A stretch of 64,000 bases of DNA from contig NZ_JABFHG010000009.1 of assembly GCF_013112485.1 (NCBI RefSeq), forward strand, positions 124,001 through 188,000, in the 5' to 3' direction. The position numbers were made by a program, and so were the translations under genes. Positions 28,529 through 40,398 of this stretch are shown here, one piece after another. Positions within the stretch are counted from its first letter, which is position 1. Every line of letters begins with the position of its first letter. The notes under the pieces were generated by a model. The model did not search any database and had not been told where the DNA came from. It worked only from the letters and a program-made list of their open reading frames with translations. The DNA comes from Roseicella sp. DB1501 (GTDB lineage: Bacteria > Pseudomonadota > Alphaproteobacteria > Acetobacterales > Acetobacteraceae).

Positions 28529-29521
28529 ATGACGCAATCGCCGGAGGATGCGGCTCTGCCGCGCGCACTGATCGTCGCCGGCCCGACCGCGAGCGGCAAA
28601 TCGGCCCTCGCCCTCGGCTTGGCGGAGCGGCTGGGCGGCGTCGTGATCAATGCCGATTCCATGCAGCTTTACCGGGAATTGCGGGTACTGACGGCGCGGC
28701 CGACGCCGGCCGAGGAGGCGCGGGCGCCGCACCGGCTCTATGGCGTGCGGCCGGCGGCCGAGGCGGCGAGCGTCGCCTGGTGGCGCGGGGCGGCGCTGGC
28801 CGAGATGGCGGCGGCGCGGGCGGCGGGGCGGCTGCCGATCCTCTGCGGCGGCACCGGTCTCTATTTCCTCTCGCTCACCGAGGGACTGTCCGACATCCCG
28901 CCGGTGCCCGCCCCGGCGCGGGCGGAGGCGCGCGACCTGCTGGCCGCGCTTGGCGCGCCGGCCCTGCATGCCCGCCTCGCCACGGTCGATCCTGAAACGG
29001 CGGCGGTGCTGCGCCCGGGCGACAGCCAGCGCATCGCCCGCGCCTATGAGGTGTGGCGCGGCACCGGGCGCGGCCTGCTCGCCTGGCAAAGGCAGGGGGC
29101 GCATAGCGGCAAGGCGCCCTGGCGCTTCGCCGCGCTGCTGCTCGACCCGCCGCGGGAGGCGTTGCGGGCGGCGATCGAGACGCGGTTCGACGCCATGCTG
29201 GCGGCCGGGGCGCTCGAGGAGGTGCGGGCGCTCGGCGCCCAGGGCCTCGACCCGGCGCTGCCGGCGATGCGGGCGCATGGCGTGCCGGAGCTGCTGGCAA
29301 TGCTGGCCGGGCGGCTGCCGCTGGCCGAAGCGCGCCGGCGGGCGATCCTGAACACGGCGCGCTACACCAAGCGGCAGGCCACCTGGTTTCGGCATCATCG
29401 CCTCTCCGAGCCGGCCGATCCGCCGCTGACGCATAGCATCCATGCGCGGATCCAGGATCCGACGCAATTTCAGGAAAGTGACGCGCCCCAAATCTTCGCG
29501 TTTGTTCAAGCTGTGCGTTGA
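28529..29521 (+). CDS. miaA: tRNA dimethylallyltransferase MiaA
   Basis: 330 residues from the ATG at 28529; an upstream in-frame extension covers a GGT/GCTGGTG-rich low-complexity stretch and is not credible. P-loop IVAGPTASGKSALALGLAERLGG (about 14-36), NADSMQLYRELRVLTARPT, LCGGTGLYFLSLTEGLSDIPP and the C-terminal RYTKRQATWFRHH are all MiaA signatures. It adds an isoprenoid group to A37 of tRNAs that read UNN codons. Divergent from serB with a 104-base gap. Confidence 0.95.
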   Translation: MTQSPEDAALPRALIVAGPTASGKSALALGLAERLGGVVINADSMQLYRELRVLTARPTPAEEARAPHRLYGVRPAAEAASVAWWRGAALAEMAAARAAGRLPILCGGTGLYFLSLTEGLSDIPPVPAPARAEARDLLAALGAPALHARLATVDPETAAVLRPGDSQRIARAYEVWRGTGRGLLAWQRQGAHSGKAPWRFAALLLDPPREALRAAIETRFDAMLAAGALEEVRALGAQGLDPALPAMRAHGVPELLAMLAGRLPLAEARRRAILNTARYTKRQATWFRHHRLSEPADPPLTHSIHARIQDPTQFQESDAPQIFAFVQAVR

Positions 29522-29606
29522 CGCAGCGCGGCAGGGGGCGTAGGGAACCGGCCCTCGCCTTGGCCGGGCACGTCCCGGCGGGCGAAGCATTGTCAAGGAA
29601 GACCCC

Positions 29607-31400
<1,794 letters not shown>

Positions 31401-31492
31401 GGCCAGGCCGATCTTTCCACTCTCCCGCGGGGCGGCTATGGCGGCCCTGCGTATCTCTCCCTGCGCCCATCCCCCCTGCGCGTGATGCCCCG

Positions 31493-33068
<1,576 letters not shown>

Positions 33069-33074
33069 TGCCAG

Positions 33075-33155
33075 CGGACCGGTCGCCTGACCGGTCCGAG
33101 GCTCCGGACGGGGCCCGCGGCTTGTGCCGCGGAGCCAAGCAAACCGGAGGTTTGC
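33075..33155 (+). terminator. Three consecutive hairpins downstream of ilvC
   Basis: CGGACCGGTC-gcct-GACCGGTCCG (33075-33098), CCGCGGC-ttgt-GCCGCGG (33115-33132) and GCAAACC-gga-GGTTTGC (33139-33155), all perfect. The first starts 6 bases after the ilvC stop and is the likely transcript end. The first and third units have relatives at 43921 and 5451. Confidence 0.6.
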
Positions 33156-33249
33156 GCCCGGCGTTTGAGGGCCGTTGATATGAACCGGCTGGCCGGCGGC
33201 GCCTCGCTGCCGGCTTGACCGTGGATGGTTGGGGGCGACAGGCTGCGGC

Positions 33250-34179
33250 ATGTCCGCCCCCATCCTCGCCGCCGAGACCGAGCACCCCCGCGACTTCCTT
33301 GGCTACGGCGCCAACCCGCCAGACCCGCAATGGCCCGACGGCGCCCGCCTCGCCCTCTCCTTCGTGCTGAACTACGAGGAGGGCGGCGAGAACACCGTCC
33401 TCAATGGCGATCCCCACAGCGAGATCTACCTGCACGAGGTGCTGGGCGGCACGCCGCGGGCGGAGCGCGACCTCTCGACCGAGACGCAATTCGACTACGG
33501 CGCCCGCGCCGGGGTCTGGCGCATCCTCCGCCTCTTCGCCGAGCGCAGCCTGCCGCTGACGATCTACGGCGTTGGCCGGGCGCTGGAGCTCAACCCGACC
33601 GTGGCCCGCGCCTTCACCGAGCAGGGGCACGAGGTCGCCTCGCATGGCTGGCGCTGGATCGACTACCGCAGCGTGCCGGAGGCGGTGGAACGCGAGGAGA
33701 TCGCCCGCTGCCACGACACCATCGCCCGGCTCTGCGGCCAGCCGCCGGTCGGCTGGTATACCGGCCGGATCAGCCTGCGCACCCGTCGCCTGGTCGCCGA
33801 GCATGGCGGCTTCCTCTATGACAGCGACAGCTATGCCGACGACCTGCCCTATTACGTGCAGGCGGCGGGGAAGCCGCTGCTGGTCATCCCCTACACCCTC
33901 GACAACAACGACATGAAATTCACGGTGCCGCCCGGCTTCACCGCGAATGACGGCTTCACCCGGCACCTGACCGATGCCTTCGACTTCCTCCGCCGCGAGG
34001 GCGCGCGGACGCCGAAGATGATGTCGGTCGGGCTGCATTGCCGCATCACCGGCCGCCCGGCCCGCGCCGCGGCGCTGGAACGCTTCCTCGACCATGTGGC
34101 GCGCCACCCGGATGTCTGGGTCTGCCGCCGCGCCGATATCGCGCGCCACTGGCAGAGGCTGCATCCACCTGGGCCATGA
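33250..34179 (+). CDS. puuE: Allantoinase PuuE-type polysaccharide deacetylase family protein
   Basis: 309 residues from the ATG at 33250. Strong PuuE signatures: PRDFLGYGANPPDPQWPDGARLALSFVLNYEEGGENTVLNGD (about 14-55), SHGWRWIDY (about 133-141) and a NodB-type metal region. PuuE is the cofactor-independent allantoinase of purine degradation, hydrolysing allantoin to allantoate. No other ureide genes (urate oxidase, allantoate amidohydrolase) are adjacent. A cupin gene follows after 14 bases. Confidence 0.85.
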   Translation: MSAPILAAETEHPRDFLGYGANPPDPQWPDGARLALSFVLNYEEGGENTVLNGDPHSEIYLHEVLGGTPRAERDLSTETQFDYGARAGVWRILRLFAERSLPLTIYGVGRALELNPTVARAFTEQGHEVASHGWRWIDYRSVPEAVEREEIARCHDTIARLCGQPPVGWYTGRISLRTRRLVAEHGGFLYDSDSYADDLPYYVQAAGKPLLVIPYTLDNNDMKFTVPPGFTANDGFTRHLTDAFDFLRREGARTPKMMSVGLHCRITGRPARAAALERFLDHVARHPDVWVCRRADIARHWQRLHPPGP

Positions 34180-34193
34180 GGGAGGCAAGAGGG

Positions 34194-34517
34194 ATGGCGA
34201 AGGCCGGAACCTATCCGCTGGAACGGCGCGAGCTCATCGCCGAGGCGCCGGGGCTGCGCATGCAGATCCTCACCCTCGCCGCCGGGCAGGAGGTGCCCTG
34301 GCACTGGCACAGCGAGGTGACAGACACCTTCTGGTGCATGGACGGGCCAATGGTGATCGAGACCCGCGCCCCGACGGCGAGGATCGAGCTGCAGCCCGGC
34401 CAGATGCATGCGGTGCCGGCGCGCATGGCACATCGCGTGACCGGCAAGGAGGGCGGCCGCTGCCGCTTCGCCATCCTGCAGGGCGTCGGCAGCTACGACT
34501 TCATGCCGGTGGGCTGA
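34194..34517 (+). CDS. Small cupin-domain protein
   Basis: 107 residues from the ATG at 34194 (GAGGCAAGAGGG upstream); an ATG at 34176 overlapping the puuE stop is an alternative. Single cupin: PWHWHSEVTDTFWCMDGPMVIET (motif 1, His-x-His and Glu) and PGQMHAVPARMAHRVT (motif 2, His). The metal-binding residues are there, but the substrate is unknown. It is coupled to puuE, so a role near allantoin metabolism is possible. Its last 17 bases overlap the end of phnX on the other strand. Confidence 0.75.
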   Translation: MAKAGTYPLERRELIAEAPGLRMQILTLAAGQEVPWHWHSEVTDTFWCMDGPMVIETRAPTARIELQPGQMHAVPARMAHRVTGKEGGRCRFAILQGVGSYDFMPVG

Positions 34518-35340
34518 GCGGCGTCTCGCCCTCCGCCAGCCGCGCCTCGATTGCCTCGATGGCCCGCGGCAGCTCGGCGGCGCTGTCGATGACGCAATGC
34601 GCCCCGGCCGCCTGCAATTCCTCCGTCGCGCCCGCCCGCAGCGCCGCCCGCTCCGCCTCCGGCAGGGCCGCCAGCGCCCCGGCCGAGAGCCCGGCGATGT
34701 TGCCCGTCAGCGCCACGCCCACCGTCCAGCAGCCGGCGGCGCGGCCCTCGCCGATGCCGGGCGGGGTGTCGTCCACCTTCACCACCGCGGCGGCAGGCCA
34801 GACGCCGAGTTGCGCCATGGCCAGCCACATCTGCAAGGGCGCCGGCCGGCCGGCGGCGAGGTCGCCGGCGCAGACCGTCACCTCCGGCACGAAGCCCTGC
34901 GCCGCGGCGAGCGGCGCCAGCTCGGCCATGATCGGCCTCGTATAGCCGGTGGTCGAGCCGATGCGGATGCCGCGCGCGGCGAGCGCCGCGAGGGCTGACG
35001 CCACGCCGGGGATCAGCGCCGCATGGTCGCGCACCGCGGCGATGTTCATCGGCTCGAACACCTCGAAGATCGTCTGCACATCCGCCTCGCCGAAGTCGCG
35101 GCCATGCCGGGCGCGCCAGGCGGCGTTCACCGCGCGGCCGACGGCGCGGATATGGTCGGCCTTGGCCATGCCCATCGGGCCGCGCGCATCGGTGATGGAG
35201 ATCTCGATGCCGAACTTGGCGAAGGCGCGGACGAAGGCGCCCATCGGCGCCTGGCTGCCATGGTCGAGCACGGTGCCGGCCCAGTCCAGCACCACCGCCT
35301 TCACCGGGCCCCGATAGGGGCGGCGCCAATCGTCGTTCAT
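34501..35340 (-). CDS. phnX: Phosphonoacetaldehyde hydrolase PhnX
   Basis: 279 residues from the ATG at 35340, which overlaps the stop of the FAD oxidase gene. HAD-type motifs: AVVLDWAGTVLDHGS (nucleophile Asp, about 15-29), ARGPMGMAKADHIRAV with the Schiff-base Lys (about 52-67), GSTTGYTRPIM (about 125) and VKVDDTPPGIGEGRAAGCWTVGVALTGN. It cleaves the C-P bond of phosphonoacetaldehyde to acetaldehyde and phosphate. The usual partner transaminase PhnW is not encoded next to it. Confidence 0.93.
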   Translation of the reverse strand: MNDDWRRPYRGPVKAVVLDWAGTVLDHGSQAPMGAFVRAFAKFGIEISITDARGPMGMAKADHIRAVGRAVNAAWRARHGRDFGEADVQTIFEVFEPMNIAAVRDHAALIPGVASALAALAARGIRIGSTTGYTRPIMAELAPLAAAQGFVPEVTVCAGDLAAGRPAPLQMWLAMAQLGVWPAAAVVKVDDTPPGIGEGRAAGCWTVGVALTGNIAGLSAGALAALPEAERAALRAGATEELQAAGAHCVIDSAAELPRAIEAIEARLAEGETPLSPPA

Positions 35341-36452
35341 GCCATGGACTCCCAACCGGTGAAGACCTCCTCGGCCAAGCCGAAGGCGGTGCTCGCGCCG
35401 GTGCCGCTGGTGACGGAGACGAGCATGACGCCCGGCATCGGGCTCTCGAAGAAGGCGGTGTCGGGGCCGGAGGGGTAGAGGCCGATCCAGCGCTCCACCA
35501 CCTCCGGCCGGGGGAGGTCGAGCACCGCCGAGAGCTCGCCGAGGATGAGGTCGTCCACCGCGCGCGGCTGGAAGGGATCGTGGCTGTCCGCGTAGTGATG
35601 GCTGTCGCCGACCACCAGCGAGCCATCCGCGCCCTGCACCGCGATCAGGTGGATGCCATGGCCAAGCTCGGCGCCCTGCTCGGCGCGCAGCCGCGCCGCG
35701 AGGCGGGGCAGGGAGGGGCAGTCGCGGTAGCCGAGATAGCGCAGCAGGCCGAGATCGCTCATCACCGGCGCCGGCAGCGCGAAACCCGGCGCGGCGACGC
35801 GCAGCATGTGCAGCTTGCACAGCGTCACGCCGCGGCGGGCGAAGATCTCAGGGCAGAGGCTGCGGAGGTCGGGGCCGGGACAAAGGATGATGCGGTCGGC
35901 CGCGACAGGGCCGGCGGTGGTCAGCAGCCGTCCGGGCTCGATGCCCGTCGCCGCGGTGCGGCGCCGGAAGACGACGCCCCGCGCCTCCAGCCAGGCGGCG
36001 AGGCGCGGGATGGCCTCGCGGCTTTCCACGCGCAGCTCATGCGGGCTCCACAGCGCGCCGGCGAGGTCGGGGCGCAGCGCGCCGCCGCGCGCAGCCTCGG
36101 CGGCGCGCAGCATCCGGCAGCCCTCGCCCATCGGGCCGGCGGCGAATTCCTCGAGGCAGGCCAGCGCCTCCGTCCGGAGGGCGGCGAAGAGCAGGCCGCG
36201 CTGCAGGATGGGGATGCCCGCCGCCGGCGCCACCTCGGCCCAGACCTCGCGGCTGCGGCGGGCGCGGCGCCAGCACTCCCCCGCCTCCTGGCCGGTGACG
36301 GTGATGAAGCCGAAATTGCGGATGGAGGCGCCGACCGCCGCCGCCTCGCGCTCGATGACGATGGTGCGGAAGCCGGCGCGATGCGCGGCCAGCGCATGCG
36401 CGAGGCCGAGAATTCCGGCGCCGAGGATGGCGCAGTCGTAGCGCGCGTCCAT
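35337..36452 (-). CDS. FAD-dependent oxidoreductase of the phosphonate-associated TIGR03364/HpnW type
   Basis: 371 residues. N-terminal dinucleotide fold CAILGAGILGLAHALAAHRAGFRTIVIERE (about 6-35) and the characteristic SIRNFGFITVTGQ (about 44-56). It is a D-amino-acid/glycine-oxidase-like flavoprotein. This clade is known mainly for sitting next to phosphonatase genes, and members have been reported to oxidise aminoethylphosphonate or its N-methyl form to phosphonoacetaldehyde. The 4-base overlap with phnX supports that role here. Exact substrate is inference. Confidence 0.82.
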   Translation of the reverse strand: MDARYDCAILGAGILGLAHALAAHRAGFRTIVIEREAAAVGASIRNFGFITVTGQEAGECWRRARRSREVWAEVAPAAGIPILQRGLLFAALRTEALACLEEFAAGPMGEGCRMLRAAEAARGGALRPDLAGALWSPHELRVESREAIPRLAAWLEARGVVFRRRTAATGIEPGRLLTTAGPVAADRIILCPGPDLRSLCPEIFARRGVTLCKLHMLRVAAPGFALPAPVMSDLGLLRYLGYRDCPSLPRLAARLRAEQGAELGHGIHLIAVQGADGSLVVGDSHHYADSHDPFQPRAVDDLILGELSAVLDLPRPEVVERWIGLYPSGPDTAFFESPMPGVMLVSVTSGTGASTAFGLAEEVFTGWESMA

Positions 36453-36557
36453 GCAAGCCCCCGCTGCCCGCCGGCAGCGCTACGCCGCGCCGGCCGGGAC
36501 GGCAAGCGGATGACCGGCAAATGCCATCCAATCGTCACGGAGCATGCGGCGCCAGTA

Positions 36558-37655
36558 TCACGCGGCGCGCATCCGCCCGGCATTGCGCTCCAGCAGGATC
36601 GGCTTCACCCAGCGCCCGAAGCGCGTCGCCTCCTCGTCATGCAGGTAGCCGGAGAGGCAGAAGCTGTGGCAGCCGATATCGATGAAGCGCTGCAGCACGG
36701 CGGCGCATTGCGCCGGATCGCCGACCACCGCGACGCCCGCCCCCTGCCGCGCCCGCGCCAGCCCGGCCCAGAGATTGGGCGCGATCAGCCCCGCGCGTTC
36801 CTCGTCCCGCGTCTCGCGCAGCAGCGCCTGCACCCGCTGGTTGGCGACCGAATTCGCCACATTGGCCCGCACCGCGGCGCTGCGGTCCTCATCGACGCCG
36901 CGCACCAGCTCCGCCGCCGCCGCCCAGGCCTCGGCCTCCGTCTCGCGGCAGATGATCTGCAGCCGCATGCCGAAGCCGAGCGCCGCCTCCCGCCCGGCAG
37001 CGCGGGCCAGGGCGCGGATCTCGGCCATCTGCGCGGTGATCGCCTCCGGCCGGTCGCCCCAGAAGAGATGCACATCGGCATGCGCGGCCGAGATCTCCCA
37101 GGCCTGGCGCGAGCCGCCGCCGAGATAGAAGCGCGGATGCGGCCGCTGGAAAGGGGGAGGCTGCACTCGGGCGCCCCGGAGCGTGTGAAAGCGTCCCTCC
37201 CAGTCGAGCGGGCCGCCCGCGGTCCAGAGCGCCTTCAGGATGGCGACCTCCTCCGCCATCAGGGCGTAGCGCTCCTCCTTGCCGTAGCGGATGCCGTCGG
37301 CGGCGTTCTCCGCCTCGGACTGACCGGCGATGAGGTTCACCGCGATGCGGCCGCCGGTGAGCTGGTCGAAGGTGGTGACCATCTTCGCCAGCATCACCGG
37401 GTTGATGTAGCCCGGCCGCGCCGCGACCAGCATGCGGATGCTGGAGGAGCGGCCGGCCATGAAGGCGGTGGTGACCCAGGCCTCCCAGCAGGGGCCGGCG
37501 ACCGGCACCAGCATGTATTCGAAGCCCGCTGCCTCGGCGGCGGCGACCACGCGGTCGAACATCGGCGTGCCGGGCGGCACGGTGGCGGCGCCCTCGCCGT
37601 AGCAGGTGGTGTCGCCGTTGCTCGGCAGGTACCAACCGAATTCGAGCGGGCGCAT
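36558..37655 (-). CDS. LLM class flavin-dependent monooxygenase (SsuD-like)
   Basis: 365 residues from the ATG at 37655, preceded by GGGAG. Motifs of the alkanesulfonate monooxygenase branch: LEFGWYLPSNGDT, GFEYMLVPVAGPCWEAWVTTAFMAGRSS, MLVAARPGYINPVMLAKMVTTFDQLTGGRIAVNLIAGQSE and FYLGGGSRQAWEISAAHADVHLFWGD. It uses FMNH2 and O2 to oxidise small organosulfur or related compounds. No flavin reductase or sulfonate transporter is adjacent. It precedes the phosphonate oxidase gene on the same strand with a 105-base gap. Confidence 0.85.
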   Translation of the reverse strand: MRPLEFGWYLPSNGDTTCYGEGAATVPPGTPMFDRVVAAAEAAGFEYMLVPVAGPCWEAWVTTAFMAGRSSSIRMLVAARPGYINPVMLAKMVTTFDQLTGGRIAVNLIAGQSEAENAADGIRYGKEERYALMAEEVAILKALWTAGGPLDWEGRFHTLRGARVQPPPFQRPHPRFYLGGGSRQAWEISAAHADVHLFWGDRPEAITAQMAEIRALARAAGREAALGFGMRLQIICRETEAEAWAAAAELVRGVDEDRSAAVRANVANSVANQRVQALLRETRDEERAGLIAPNLWAGLARARQGAGVAVVGDPAQCAAVLQRFIDIGCHSFCLSGYLHDEEATRFGRWVKPILLERNAGRMRAA

Positions 37656-37716
37656 GCTTTCTCCCTCGGGCCTGTCGGGCGGCATCATGCCCGATGCCGC
37701 GGCGTGCCGGCAGCCG

Positions 37717-38433
37717 CTACCGCTCGGCCGCGATCAACGCCTTGAAGCGCCGCACCACCGCCGGCAAGCCCTCGAAGACGCTCTGGCCGATCAGGAAATG
37801 CCCAATGCTGACCTCGGAGACCTGCGGCATGCGGGCGATGGCACCCACCGTCTCATAGGTGAGGCCGTGCCCGGCATGGCAGTGCAGCCCGGCCGCCGCC
37901 GCCGCCGCCGCGCCGGCCTGCAGCCGCGCCAGGATCGGGCCGCGCGCCGCCGCGGGTGCATCGGCATAGGCGCCGGTATGCAGCTCGATCGCCTGGGCGC
38001 CGAGCCGCGCCGCCGCCTCGATCTGCCGCGGATCGGGCTCGATGAAGATCGAGACCTCGATCCCCGCGCCGGCCAGCCGCCGCACCGCCTCGGCCAGGGC
38101 CGGCCCGGCGCCGAGCACGTCGAGCCCGCCCTCGGTGGTCAGCTCCTGCCGCTTCTCCGGCACCAGGCAGCAGGCGGGCGGGCACAGCCGCGTGGCGATG
38201 CCGACCATCTCCCCGGTCGCCGCCATCTCGAGGTTCAGCCGCGTCTCGACCTCGGCGGCGACGCGTTCGAGGTCGCGGTCGCGGATATGCCGCCGGTCCT
38301 CGCGCAGATGCATGGTGATGCCGTCGGCGCCGGCCTCCATGGCGGTCCGCGCCGCCGCGACCGGGCAGGGGAACCCCCCGCCGCGCGCATTGCGCAGCGT
38401 GGCCACGTGGTCGATGTTGACGGAAAGGCGCAT
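37717..38433 (-). CDS. pdxJ: Pyridoxine 5'-phosphate synthase PdxJ
   Basis: 238 residues. TIM-barrel enzyme starting [19 protein letters not shown], with [16 protein letters not shown] (about 32-47), [49 protein letters not shown] and the C-terminal [12 protein letters not shown] and [16 protein letters not shown]. It condenses 1-deoxyxylulose 5-phosphate with 3-amino-2-oxopropyl phosphate to make pyridoxine 5'-phosphate. 28 bases behind pdxA, so both vitamin B6 steps are in one unit. Confidence 0.95.
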   Translation of the reverse strand: MRLSVNIDHVATLRNARGGGFPCPVAAARTAMEAGADGITMHLREDRRHIRDRDLERVAAEVETRLNLEMAATGEMVGIATRLCPPACCLVPEKRQELTTEGGLDVLGAGPALAEAVRRLAGAGIEVSIFIEPDPRQIEAAARLGAQAIELHTGAYADAPAAARGPILARLQAGAAAAAAAGLHCHAGHGLTYETVGAIARMPQVSEVSIGHFLIGQSVFEGLPAVVRRFKALIAAER

Positions 38434-38461
38434 CGGCTGGCGTCCCGGATATGGCGGCGGC

Positions 38462-39442
38462 TCAGGTGGCGGCGCGGCGGTTGGCGGCGATCGCGGCGGC
38501 GAGGCGGATGGCGGCGATCAGGCTGCCCGGATCGGCGCGGCCGGTGCCGGCGATGTCGAGGGCGGTGCCATGGTCCGGGCTGGTGCGGACGATGGACAGG
38601 CCGAGCGTGACATTCACCCCGCCCGCCATATCGAGCGTCTTGATCGGGATCAGCGCCTGGTCGTGATAAAGGCCGAGCGCCACGTCGTAGCCCGGCCGCG
38701 CCTTGGCGGTGAACATGGTGTCGGGCGGGATGGGGCCGCGCGCATCGATGCCCTCGGCGCGCAGCGCGGCGACGGCCGGGGCGACGATGTCGCGGTCCTC
38801 GGTGCCGAGCGCGCCATCCTCCCCGGCATGCGGGTTGAGCCCGGCGATGGCGAGCCGCGGCGCGGCGATGCCGAAATCCTGCCGCAACCCGGCGGCCGTC
38901 AGCCGCGCCGTCTCGATGATGAGCTCGGGCGTGAGGCGGGCGATCGCCTGGCGCAGCGGCTCATGGATCGTCACCGGCACGACGCGCAGCTCCGGGCAGG
39001 CGAGCAGCATCACGGGCGGGATGCCGGTGCCGGCGATCTCGGCGAGGTATTCGGTATGGCCGGGATGCGCGAAGCCGGCGGCGTAGAGGGCGGATTTCTG
39101 GATCGGGTTGGTGACGATGCCGCCCGCCCGGCCGGCCCTGGCCAGCGCCACCGCCTCGTCGATGGCGGCGATCACGGCGGGCGCATTGGCGGGATCGATC
39201 CGGCCGGGCACCGCCGGCCGGGGCAGGGGCCGGTGCAGGACGGGCAGCGCCGCCTGGAAGGCGGCCAGGGCCTGCTCGGGCGCCTGGATGCGATGGATCG
39301 GCGCGCCCCGCAGCCGCGTCGCGTCGTCGATGAGGAAGAAGGCAGGCCCGCTTTCGCGCAGGGCCTGCCAGGCGGCGACGGCGATCTCGCCGCCGATGCC
39401 GGCGGGCTCGCCCATGGTGACTGCGAGGGGAAGCTGGCGCAT
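38462..39442 (-). CDS. pdxA: 4-hydroxythreonine-4-phosphate dehydrogenase PdxA
   Basis: 326 residues. N-terminal [21 protein letters not shown] (usual MGDPAGIGPE, here with Glu and Gly), [34 protein letters not shown]-type region (about 185-215, a metal His) and GPIPPDTMF (about 235). The C-terminal [53 protein letters not shown] region is highly characteristic. It oxidises 4-phosphohydroxy-L-threonine to feed PdxJ, whose gene lies immediately downstream. Confidence 0.94.
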   Translation of the reverse strand: MRQLPLAVTMGEPAGIGGEIAVAAWQALRESGPAFFLIDDATRLRGAPIHRIQAPEQALAAFQAALPVLHRPLPRPAVPGRIDPANAPAVIAAIDEAVALARAGRAGGIVTNPIQKSALYAAGFAHPGHTEYLAEIAGTGIPPVMLLACPELRVVPVTIHEPLRQAIARLTPELIIETARLTAAGLRQDFGIAAPRLAIAGLNPHAGEDGALGTEDRDIVAPAVAALRAEGIDARGPIPPDTMFTAKARPGYDVALGLYHDQALIPIKTLDMAGGVNVTLGLSIVRTSPDHGTALDIAGTGRADPGSLIAAIRLAAAIAANRRAAT

Positions 39443-39503
39443 CCCCGGGATGTAGGCCCGCTGGCGCCGAAGGCCAACGGCGCCGGCGTTGCCAGGGCGG
39501 TCG

Positions 39504-40154
39504 TCAGTTGGCCGCGAAGCAGTAGAGCAGCCCGGCGCCGCCGGTCGCCTTCAGCGCCTCCATGTTGCAGCCGCGCGAGGGATGCGAGGAATTCCAGGAT
39601 TTCATCGGCGGCGAGTCGTTCAGCCCGATGCGGTCGCTATGGCCGAGCATGGCCGAGCCGGCATCGCCGCTGGTCCAGTTGCGGCAGGTGCGGTCCTCGC
39701 CGGCGGCGAAGGCGGCGCCGTCGGGCTGCGAGCCGGTGAGGATGTCGTGCATGTTGGGCGTGTCGCCGCGGCCGTTCACCACCGCGCCGCGCTCGGTCAG
39801 GGCGGTCTGCTTGGTCAGCTTCGGCGCCCCGTCGTGCAATTCCTGCAGGCTGTCCGCCACCACCTCGCCCTTGGCATTGCGCCAGGGGCCGCGGCCGATG
39901 CGGTCGCGGGCATTCACCGCCCCATCGCCCTGGGTGCTGAGATAGGCGTGCCAGCGATGGTTGCCGGCGCCGGCGGCCTGGGCGAGGGCCTGGCAATGCG
40001 CATCCGCGCCGGCCAGGCCGCCAAGGTCGCCGCCCTTGCCGGGATTGGCGCTGGTGATGAAGAAGCTCATCTGCGGGCTCGGCTGCTGCGCCAGAGCCGG
40101 AGCGGCCGGCATGGCGAGGGCAAGCGCCGCGGCGGCGAGCGTCAGGCGGGTCAT
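39504..40154 (-). CDS. Secreted lectin-like/endostatin-like domain protein, function unknown
   Basis: 216 residues from the ATG at 40154, with a near-perfect RBS (GGAGGAA). Signal peptide about 1-22 (LALAMPAAPALAQQ). The mature part resembles the DUF1554/C-type-lectin-like secreted proteins: FFITSANPGKGGDLGGLAGADAHCQALAQAAGAG, WHAYLSTQGDGAVNARDRIGRGPWRNAKG, CRNWTSGD and SWNSSHPSRGCNMEALKATGGAGLLYCFA, with four Cys that could pair. Likely periplasmic or surface-exposed. Ligand unknown. The family assignment is from remembered sequence pattern, not a search. Confidence 0.65.
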   Translation of the reverse strand: MTRLTLAAAALALAMPAAPALAQQPSPQMSFFITSANPGKGGDLGGLAGADAHCQALAQAAGAGNHRWHAYLSTQGDGAVNARDRIGRGPWRNAKGEVVADSLQELHDGAPKLTKQTALTERGAVVNGRGDTPNMHDILTGSQPDGAAFAAGEDRTCRNWTSGDAGSAMLGHSDRIGLNDSPPMKSWNSSHPSRGCNMEALKATGGAGLLYCFAAN

Positions 40155-40190
40155 GCGGTTCCTCCGATGGTGGTTCTTGTCCACGGAGCC

Positions 40191-40259
40191 TAGAGCAGAT
40201 CCTGTTCGAGTGGAAACATTCGAACGGGAGAAGATGCTCTGAAAACAACAGGATAGAGC
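40191..40259. repeat. Nested palindromic repeat of alphaproteobacterial type
   Basis: In the 244-base divergent gap before the TauE/SafE gene. Nested arms: AGAGC/GCTCT (40192-40196 and 40236-40240), ATCCTGTT/AACAGGAT (40199-40206 and 40247-40254), GTTCGA/TCGAAC (40204-40209 and 40220-40225). It starts TAGAGC, like many interspersed palindromes in this class; 12912-12936 looks like a diverged relative. The rest of the gap shows nothing else. Confidence 0.5.
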
Positions 40260-40398
40260 GTTTGCCGTGAACGCGGGTGAACGGAAAATGCTCTGGCGCG
40301 GATCGGGTCCCGGCCGGCCAGGGATTTGCGCCGGCGCAATCCGCCGCCGGCCGGCCCGGGCTAAGCAGGCTTGGCCACCGATCCGCCGAGGAGGCCCG

